Positions 1 through 11,100 of a stretch of 64,000 nucleotides of DNA are shown one piece after another. A program made the position numbers and the translations under genes. Below the pieces are notes generated by a model. It was not told the origin of the DNA. It searched no databases and saw nothing but the letters and a program-made list of their open reading frames with translations. Position 1 is the first letter of the stretch; each line of letters begins with the position of its first letter. Origin of the DNA: an uncultured Saprospiraceae bacterium (GTDB taxonomy: Bacteria; Bacteroidota; Bacteroidia; Chitinophagales; Saprospiraceae); NCBI GenBank assembly GCA_937941765.1, contig CALDGQ010000068.1:1-64000 (forward strand), in the 5' to 3' direction.

Positions 1-3000
1 TCCGATTGGATCTATTGTTATTTCATTTGTATTTAATCCCGTAATATTTGCGGTGACGCCAGCTGGAGTTGTCCAAGTATACGTAACATTCGTGCCTGCA
101 TATTGTGGAATCGATAAGGTCACTTGCCCTTGATCACACGCTTGTCCTGAATACAACATTGTTGGTTCTTCTATTCCTTCGTCTATACTTACTTCTACTG
201 ATGCTACTTCTGATTCACATCCGTTCGCATCCATCACTTGGAAGGTGTACGTTCCACTCATTGTAGATGTAATGTTGGATAACATCGGATCTTCTAAGGT
301 GGAAGTGAATCCGTTTGGTCCATTCCATTCATAAGTATAGCCTGCTAATCCTGCACTTGCTGTTCCGGCAAATTGAATATTGTCCGAACCTGTTGTACAG
401 GCTACATTTGTTACTGGTGCTATTGCTACTACTGGTTGTTCGTATACATCTACAAAATACCCGACACTCTGAACCGTACAAGCATCTACCGTTATGACTA
501 CTGAGTATGTTCCTTCATGTAATGCATCATTCGCATTGTTGATGATTAATTCACTTGTCCCCATTCCACTGATGTCCGTCACTCCATTTGGGGTTGTCCA
601 AGTGTACGTCACATTCGCACCGGTATAATCTGGAACAGATAAGGTGATTTGTTCGCCTTCACATGCAGGACCTGAACTTGCGATATCTGGATCAATGATG
701 CTGTCTTGTACATCTGTTACTTCTACTTGTTGTTGAGTGGTACAGCCATTCGCATCCGTTACTACTACTGTGTAGGTGCCGTTATTTGCAGCTTGCACAT
801 TTGGCAAGGTTGGATCTGCTATTGTACTCGTGAAGCCATTTGGTCCAGTCCATTCATATTCTAACACACCACTTCCTGTAGCGCTTGATGTTAAGGATAA
901 ATCTTGTGGTGAACAATCTGCAGCTACACTGTAGCTTGCTAATGGTGCTACGACTGGCGCTGCTGTCATTACTACTTCGGTCGTTGCTATAGCCGATCCG
1001 CATCCTGCACTTTCTACTAACAACTCATAAGTCGTTGTGGCATTTACTACTGGGATGATTGGATTTTGCTCATTGGATATTACTACTGTGGAACCAGTTT
1101 CTGTCCAAGTGTACGTTGCGCCGTCTATTGGATTGGCGAATAATTGTACGGATTCTCCTGGACATACGCTGCCGTTGTTTGTCGCTATGGCTTGTGGGAC
1201 TTCGTTTATTGCTAATTCAACTGAGGCGCCAGATTCTGACTCGCAGCCATTTGCATCTACACATATCAATGACCAACTTCCTGCATCATAGGCAACATCA
1301 CCCATTGGGATTGTGGTTATTGGAGTTGCTGTTGATAACAATGGATTTGCCAAAGTAGAAGCACTTGCTCCATCTGGACCTATCCACTTGTAATTGGCAC
1401 ATATTGACGATGTTGTTAAAATTATATCATCACCTTCACAAATTGGACCATTTGTCGTAATACTTGTTGGTTCAACTGGTGGTAAAATTGTATTTACAGT
1501 TACATTTCCGATTGCCATACATCCACTTTCACTTGTTACTGTAACTGTATACAAACCATTCAACACTTCACTTACATTTGTTAAAGTTGCAGTAGCTTGT
1601 GTTCCTGTAAATCCATTTGGTCCAGCCCATTGATAAGATACAGCATCTGTTGCATTTGACTGAATCTCTAATACACTTCCGTCACAAAGCAATGAGGCTG
1701 CTACCACTGGAGCAACAGTTGGGTCTTCATAGACTTGTACTGCAAAATCCGCTGAATTCAAAATACATCCATCCACGTCAATCATAACACTGTAATTCCC
1801 TTCATGGATTGCATCGTCAACTGGAGAGATCATGATTTCATTTGTTCCTTGTCCAGAAATATTTGTAGTAATTCCTGCTGGAGTTGTCCAGGTGTAGGTC
1901 ACATTTGTACCAACCTGTAATTGAGTTGTTAATGTAATAACATCACCGTTGCAAGCAACTCCTGAACTATTAATAATTGGCGTTGCCGCAACTGCATCTA
2001 CAATTCCACTAACTTCTAAAGATCCAGTAGAAACACATCCAAAGTCATCTGTTATTTCAAAAGTATAAGAACCATTATTGGAGCTGTTAACAGCAGGGAT
2101 TACTGGATCTTCTAAGGTTGAAGTAAAACCATTTGGTCCGCTCCAAACAATTGAAGCGATATTGGTTCCAACTGTTGTTACTGTTCCATCTAATGTCAAA
2201 CTGGATGCAGAACAATCCGTATTTGGTGAATAAGTAAATGCCGTTGCAACCACAGGAGGATCTAAAATCTGTGCACTTGTTTGGATTACACCAGATAGGC
2301 AACCATCTGTTTCTACCTGCAAATAATAATCATAAGTACCTGCAGCCAATCCAGAAACTGTGAATGTTGATGCCGTTGAGACCAATGCCCCACCCAAAGC
2401 AGGATCATTGTCATACCAAGCATAATTACTACCTGTACCTGTTGCATCCATAACAATATCCTCACCTTCACAAACAGGTCCATTGTTTTCGGCAAAAACT
2501 TGTGGCTCCTCAATGATGTCGATATCAATCTCATTTGACATCGCAACACATCCATTTGCATCTGTCACTTGAACAGACCAACTACCTGGCAGATAGGCAG
2601 CATTTGCTGGATTCAAAGTAGTTGCACCACTTGTTGTTGTCAAACCTGGCATTGCTAACGTTGCTGCACTGGCGCCTAACGGTCCAACCCATTCAAAATT
2701 AGCACCTGGTGTACTTGTTGTTATAATAATATCTTCACCATCACAGATTGGACCATTATAAGCAATCGTTGGTGTTTCTGCTGGTGGCAATATATTTGAG
2801 ATCGTTACGTCAGCACTTGTTGAACATCCTTGTGCATTGGTTACTACTAAAGTATAAACTCCATTTGAAGAACTATTTATATTAGTCAACATAGGGTTTT
2901 CTTGTGTAGATGTATATCCATTTGGTCCAGCCCATGCAAACGTTACATCTGCAGGTGCATTACCAAATAATTGAACATTATCACCTTCACAAATTGATCC

Positions 3001-5150
3001 TATAGTTGAAGTTGGAATGAATGCAACTGGTTCTTCAAAAACATCTACCATAAAATCGGCTGAATTCACGGTACATCCATCTACCATCACTTCTACTGAG
3101 TACATCCCTTCATGAACGGTGTCGTCTACAGGCGAAATAATCAATTGATTTGATCCTTGACCTACAATTCCGGTAGTCACACCTGCTGGTGTTGTCCATG
3201 TGTAAATTACATTTGTTCCAGATTGTATTTGTGTTGTTAATATAATTTCTCCACCATCACAAACTGGGCCAGTACTATTAACCACTGGTGTTATTGCTAC
3301 TCCGTCAACGATATCGTTTACTTGTAAGGTAGTTGTTGAACTACATCCATAAATATCTTCAACTGTAAATGTGTAAGTTCCATTTGCCAAAGTACTTGCA
3401 TTCGGAATTACAGGAATTAGCATAGTTGAAGTAAAACCATTTGGTCCGGTCCATGAGTAATTATTCAATGTTCCTGGTCCTGGAATTATCGTTGCTTCTA
3501 ATCGTAGATCAGAACTTGAACAATCCACAGCAGGAATATAAGTATGAGCTAAAGTAGCTGTAGGAGGCGCACTAATTCTAACATTTGTACTTACGACTGT
3601 TGATGGACAGTTGTCTTTTTCAACTACTAAATAATATCTATAAGTACCAGTTGTCAATCCTGATATCACGGGATTTTGAAGCCCTGAAATTAATACTCCA
3701 CCTGCGGTTGGGATGTCGTCATACCAACTATAAGTTCCTCCTTCCAAACTATTAGCAAACAATTGAGCATCCTCACCTTCGCAGATAGGTCCATTATTTG
3801 AAGCTACTGCTGTTGGTACAGGATTTATGATAACATCTATTGGAGCTGACATTGCTATACAACCATTCGCATCCGTAATTCTGACAGTCATTGGTCCATC
3901 TTGATATGCAGGATCACCAGGTCCAAAAGAGGTGGTTCCAGTTGAGGTCGTTTGACCTGGATTAGACAAAGTAGTTTGACTATCTCCGTCCGGTCCTATC
4001 CATTCAAAAGTAACACCATCTGTGCTTGAGGAAAGTTCTAAGGTTTCACCTTCACATATTGGTCCATTCGTAGCAATAGTTGGAGGTGTCGGCGGAGGTA
4101 AAATATTATTAACCAACACCGTACTTGTGGATATGCATCCTGCACCACTAGTAATTTCAACTGTGTATTGTCCATTATTTGCGACGGTCGTATTTGAAAT
4201 ATTTGGATTTTGTAAAGAAGAAGTAAATCCATTTGGTCCACTCCATGCGTAAGAAATAGGTGCTGCACCTGTCCCTGTTGCAGACAATTCTAATGAACCA
4301 CCATCACAAGGATCGATCGTCATCATCGATGCAGTAACGATTGGAGATTCTTCAATGACTACATCATAAGTCGCATTTAAGGTACAACCATCTACTTCAA
4401 TTTCAACTGTATAGGTTCCATCGTGTGAAGGGTCAGTTGGACTAATATAGATTTGAGGTGTACCAAATCCTGAAACATTGTTGGTCACACCACCTGGAGT
4501 TGTCCAAGTATATGCAACTGATGATCCTGTATATTGCGAAACATCCAACACTACTTCTCCGCCTTCACAGGCTGGTCCAGTACTGCTGATAAAAGGTTGC
4601 GCTATTGGATCTACCACCGTTAGGATTTCTAAATCTGCTTCAGCTGTGCATCCATTCGCATCTGTTACAACTAAATGATAAGAACCATTTGAAGTAGCAT
4701 CCGCATTTGTAATCGTTGGATTTTGTTGACCTGAAGTATACCCATTTGGTCCAGTCCAATTATAAGAAACAATTGCACCATCTCCTTGTGTATCTCCTGC
4801 AACCAACATTAAGTCAGTCGGAGAGCAGTCTGTATTCAACATATAATTTCCTGCAACACTTAAAGTTGGTGGATCAAATACGTTAATAGAAAAAGTATCT
4901 ATATTGTTATAAGAACAAACACCTGTTGGAATAATTACTTCCACTTCATAATCTGTATCTGCTGTTATATTCATTAAAGTTGTAGCAGTTGTAGTTGCGA
5001 TAATCGTTGAATTCCCTAATTCTCTCCAATGATAAATCGCTCCAGGTAAATCGCTAGAAACATTTAGCATCACATCATCTCCTGGACAAATTCCGGTTGG
5101 CTCCCCTGTAACAATAATGTTAGCAGGTGCACAAGTAAATTCTGTAGGAT
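1..5150 (-). repeat. Coding tandem repeat: ~260-bp modules in a five-module super-repeat
   Basis: Within the giant adhesin, modules of about 87 residues recur with landmarks near 315, 590, 840, 1095, 1370, 1615, 1880, 2130, 2400, 2675, 2920, 3183, 3440, 3710, 3985, 4230, 4490, 4745 and 5010. Four types can be told apart: A (WxGPNGFTS), B (WTTPAGVT), C (WxGPxGxSxxTL) and D (YxWYD or YxW with no GPNG). Read N to C they run D, then A-B-A-C-D three times, then A-B-A. The super-repeat is about 1.3 kb (A landmarks at 4745, 3440, 2130 and 840). This is coding, not a CRISPR array. Confidence 0.85.
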
Positions 5151-8100
5151 CGTCTGGTGTTCCATTGTCACCAGGTTCTCCTGGATTTGTTCCACCGTAA
5201 TTGGAACCTGAATCAGAAGGATCAGTTACTGTAATTGGGTTTCCATTTCCATCTTCTAAAGGATTTCCGTTTGGATCTAATCCATCACCACCCGCTTCTG
5301 TTTGGTTCATTAATGGCCAAGCGGCTAGGTTAGGATCAATTTCAACTTTAGTTTCGATTCTAATTTCTTGACCAGGTTCTAACATATCCGTTGGTGCTTG
5401 TGACAAGATATTGATATCACTACCACCATTGAAACCGGCATTTAACGCAGGGGTTGTAGTTGCAGTAGATGAAATTAGATACGTATTTGGAATTGCTGGT
5501 GACATTCCGACCCATGCAGCTCCAAGTTGAGTAGCCAAATCATCCGTTAATGTAATGTTGGTCAAATCAATTGCACCTGTATTTTTGACACCGATTAAGA
5601 AAGTTACTTCTAGATTTCCATTACTCAAAAGTTCTGTTCCCGTTATTTGCTTTGTATTTCCAATCATAGGCGTTGGAACAATACCAGCATCACAAGTTAA
5701 CTTATCTCCTTGAGTTGGATCGAAATTAAAAGCACCTGTTGTTCCAGTTCCATCTGCATCACTGTCATCTCCATCAGAGGTTCCATTATTTTGTTGTGTA
5801 AAATTAAAGTCTGGGCTACAATCATTATTGGTTGCATCGAACACCATGTAATAATCACCGGCTGAAACATTTTCTATTAAATAACTGCCCGTTGGTGTTG
5901 TCGTTGCTGAATCTACAACAGCACCAGTAACTGCATCATATAAATAAACGACCACTCCACCCACTCCAGCTTCTCCTGGATCTTGGATTCCATCACCATT
6001 TGTATCTTTCCAAACGAAATTTCCAATATTTGCAGTAACTACTTCAAAACTTGCATTGTCTTCGTCGTCTTCACTTTGGTCGCCATCATCATTATCTTCG
6101 AATGAGTCAACATCTTCATGATCTTGGGATGTTATTTCAGCAACATTATTAAATGTACCTGACGTCGTAATTTCTCCTCTCAAAAATAAAGTATCGCATT
6201 GACCAGCAGCAAGAGATGGAATTTCCCATTTACTTATAGGATTATTTTCAAAATAAGTACCTTGAGTAGCTGTCCAATCTATATAAGTTAGATTCGCTGG
6301 CCAATCTTCTTCTACTTCGATTAATGAACTTCTATAAATTAAACCTTTTGTTGGATCAAGGATATTACATACCTCAACACAGTAAGTGACAACATCACCA
6401 ATTCCTGGTGGAGTTTCCAAATCACAAATTGTTTTCTTTAATTCCAAATCAACACATTCTTTTGTTGTAACCGTCCAAGGTCCTGAAACCGCTGGACATT
6501 TTTCTGCAGAAGAAAATCCTTTAACAATATAATCACCAGGTGTTGTAGGTCCTGCCCAAGCATTTGTAAACGTAACTGCTTGAATAATTTCAAATCCTCC
6601 TGCAAGTTGATACCATTCGTAATAATCGTAACCTGCGGTTGCATCTAAATTTGCTGGTGCATAGCCATTACAGAATTCTGTATCTCCAGAAATGACTAAT
6701 GTTGGCGTTGGTAAAACATTTAATTGAACTGTATCTGTAACTAAACAACCATTGCCGAAGTCCAAGATAATTTCATAATCATAAACACCTGCTGTCGGTA
6801 CATTGACAATTGGGTCTTGTCTTGTTGGATTATCCAAGAAAGTGGATGGATTCCATTCGATTGATACCCATTCAGCATATTGTGCAGGGATTGTTAAGTT
6901 GATTAATGTAGGTTGATTTTCACATACTTCATCATTTTCTAAATCAAGCGGAAAAGTTTCCAATCCTCTAATAAATCTTAAATCACTAACACCACATTCT
7001 CCTGCTGTACCCGAGACTTGAATCATGGTCAATATCGATGGGTCCACAATTTTGATGTACAAACTATCGTCTGTAGACCTAGTTGCAACATTAGATGCAG
7101 GTGAATAAGTAAAATTATAATTACCACAAGTATCTAACCCCATTTCTTCACCCGGACACAAGACTGTTGTCCCAGGTATATCCGCTAAGAATCCTGGAGA
7201 TATTGTATTGAATGGAGTTGCAATGTTATCACATTCACATGAAGAATCATAAACCATGTTTAAAATAACAGGACATGAGTTGATTTCATCTACATTAAAA
7301 CATCCAGTTAAAGTAATAGTATCGCCAGATGCAATAAACTGACCAGAAAACGAATCACTATCCAAAACAGGATCGAAGTAATCTAATACTTGAGTAGCTA
7401 AAAGATCATCATGCAAATCGATTCTCAAATCTCCAGTAAAATCAGGTCCTGGATTGTGTAACTTCACTTCATAACAAAGTTCTACCGGGTCATTTGAACC
7501 ATTACAACTTCTTGTTAATTGAACATCTGTTGTTTCGATTGGACCTTTTAGGGTCATTGTAAATTCTGGGTTTACAGAACTTTGAACGAAAACATCGCAT
7601 TCTGCAGGTGGTCCAGGAACACAAGAAACTGAAGGCACTACTTCTTTAATATCAACACCAACTTTATAATCTCCACATGCTGCCAATTCATCGAAGTTTG
7701 CTTCAAAATTTAAAGTAAATGCACCACCGATCGGCATGTTTTCATATCCTTGAAAACAAATGTTGGTTTGTCCATTTATCATAGTCACTACCTCCGTTCC
7801 AACCGGTATTCCATCAGGGATTATAAATCTCATCGAACCTGGTACATAAGAAACAACAGATGGTAATGTAACACACATAATCACACTATCGCCTGATGGT
7901 TTTTCAGAAATATTTTGACCTGTAATAGTAAAAGTTGGTGTGTCTTGTCCACAGAATGCATCTGAAGGTTTTGCTGTTACAAGTATTTGTGCAAAGTCTG
8001 CTGGATTGGCTCCGTTGACAATCAACTGTGGACTACCTACACCACCTGATGTTAATATTTCAGGGCTACAAGGATCAGAAGCTGTTGCTTCAAAATTTGC

Positions 8101-11100
8101 TCTAGATCCAGATAAGAACTCATCACAAATTGTGATCATATTAAATTTAATCGCAATTTTATTACTGTCACCACTTGCTATGACTCCTGGAAATCCATTT
8201 TGATGAATATAGGTGCTAAAATCTGCATCTTCCGTGTAAATCATGTTATTACCATTAAATGTTGGGTCGGTAATTGGTACCCAGTTGGTTGCACCAAGTC
8301 CTCCAGTATTTGGATAAGATGCCATAAAAGTACCTGGAACTGCTTGAGCTCCTGCAATTGGAAGATTAATATCAGCAGTAAGGTCTAATACAGTTGCTTC
8401 TTTTACATTTTTGATAAATACACCCAATTCAACCTCAGAACATAAATCAAAACCACCTGGAGGCGGTAAGAAATCTGCTTGAATTCCTGCTTCCTCTGTT
8501 ACATATCTATAGCATTGTTCATTTCCATTACAAGAACCAGTTCCTCCTGCCAATGCAGCCGCTACCGCTGGATCCATACATCCAGACGTTACGGTCGTAC
8601 AAATCTCAGCGATCTCTGGTTCTTCAGGACAATATAACAATGTTGTCCCGACTTTAAATTCGGTACATTCTCCTGGTGCAAGATCTGGAAGTGATACGGC
8701 GTAGGTCGTTTCTGTAGGTGAAACAGATGCAACCGTATAAGTAATCGGATTGTTGGAGGCATCATAAATATTTACTAACTGAACGCTGTTCACTAATGTA
8801 ACTGAAGCTAAAACTCCAATATGTGTCAATGTAGAAGTCGAAGTACTATTGTCAGAACAAACTGTAAACGTGTTTATTTCTTCTGTAATTCCAGGAGAGC
8901 CACTAGCTAATAAATTTACATCTTGCACTTGTGTTAAAGGTGGAAATCCTGTGCTGTTGTCAACCGCATTTATATCTCCAGATGTTGCTGTGTTTATAAA
9001 CAATTTATCCATCCCAAAGAAATCATAATAGGATGCGCTTCTTGGGACGATAGTCTCACAAAATAACGGTAATTCATTACTCGTATTTGTTGCAGTTTGA
9101 TTACAACGGAAGCAATTTCCATTCAGTGGGTCACAAGTTTTATAACCGTAAGAAATTTCATACGTTGAAAGATCTGCTAATGGAGATGGACATACTTTGC
9201 ATAAATCATATTCAATTCTAAAAGAGTCAATAATTCCTCCCATTCCTACACCTATTCCTGGATAACCAGCAGCACTTGGATTGAAGACAACGGTTCCTAA
9301 GTCTCCAGTGGTCACAGAACAATATTCCTGTCCTGCAACAGTTTGGCAAGTATGATTGGTATAACTTTCTGGTGTCAAAGGATATTCTACTCCACTTGGT
9401 GTGACTATTTTTGCATTGCCACAATAAATCATTGGCGAATAAACGGGTACTTCCACATTTGTAAAATTAAAATATGGTCGATATTCATTTAGGTACCAAT
9501 CTACAGGTGTCGTCATTGTATTGTTGAAAGAATGAGATACTGAACCTCCACAATTGTCAATTTCTAATTCTGAAACCGCATTAATTCCGGAAGGACAATG
9601 TGTAAAAAATGGTGAATTTTCTCTACAATTTGATAGCGCTACCAAACAATCTGCATCAAATGGATCTAAGAAATGTCCAGCGGCAACATTCAGCATTTGA
9701 GGTGTCTGAAAAGTAAAAGTAGGATCCGCTTCTTTATTGGCATAAGCCTTTACGTTTTTTACGAGTGGTAATTTCCACTTCATAATAATACTATCTCCAA
9801 CTTCAATATTGAAATAATTTTTTATTTCCGAGATACAATTTCCTTCTTCCCATCCAGCAACTTCTGTATTTCTACAATCTTCTAATGAATTAAAATCTCT
9901 AAAGTAAATTCCGAACAAATTGCCATCGTGATATTCGTAAGTGCTATTACACATGGGTGCATCGTAAATGATAGCGGGATCCCACGGATGTTTTGCTCCG
10001 TATGTAAAAAATCCAGCTGCACCAGTTTGATTTGGGTCATCCATACAACCTGCAAAGTCAGGGATATTTATCACTTGCCTTGCACCACCACCTCCGAGCT
10101 TGGAAAATTCAATTGCTAACAATTCAGTTCCTGAAGCATCAATCATTAATTCAGTATCATCATTTCCTGCCCAACTATTGTAACCGAGATTTGTGATATT
10201 TGCAAGAAAATACCATTGGTACAAATCGCCAACTGCCTCTGGTGTATTGAATTTCATCCAGCCTTCATAATACATCGTGTCACATGGCAAGTATCGATTC
10301 AAATCTGCAGGATCGGCAGTTGTATGATCTAATTTGGTAGTCATGGTCCCATCAGCATATCCATAATTCCAACGTCTAATGTTGGCACCACTAGCTATAT
10401 CACATGTGCAACCACAATCGGTTGGATTCACCCTAAACAATGCATCTGCACATCCTTTTACAATATCACAATCGCATGTTCCTGTGTTGCAATTTTCGAT
10501 AACTTGATGTGTACCGACCATATATTGATATGGAGAACAACTTGCAGAATCCATTTCAATTTGATACTTATAGCAGACTTCTGTTCCTACTGCCAAATCA
10601 CCCATTTCAATGGTAAGTACTCTAGTGGAAGGATCAACATCTGTAAATGTACCATTTCCGCCTGATGCAACTGTAGTTCCTCCAACAGTAACTTCACCAG
10701 AACCTGGTACCATTACCATATCATAAACCATCCGAGGGCTACCAGAAAAAGTAGCTTGTAATTTGTTTGTTGTAAAAGCATCTGGACAAGGATCAACATT
10801 TTCTCTTTCATAGATATAACAAAATTCTACATCAGTTGTGGTGACTGGTCTAGGATTACAATTTGTATAATTACCTGTTACCCCCATATTATATCCCACA
10901 GTAGAAGCATTCAGCGCAGTTGTACCCTTCATTTCAACATAGGTAGACCCATTGACGATATTAAAACCTGTAATGGTTGGACTATAATTAAAGGTTTGTC
11001 CACAATCTCTAGCCGCTTTTACAAAAAATTGAGCAAATGAACAATCTACACTTGAGCATGCAATTGAACCTCCATCTATAGGTTCTGCACAGACAAATCC

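Noticed and set aside
1..5150. Regularly spaced repeats that could suggest a CRISPR or satellite array
   Set aside because: The period is about 260 bp, the repeats are degenerate and lie inside a single open frame encoding SprB-like modules.
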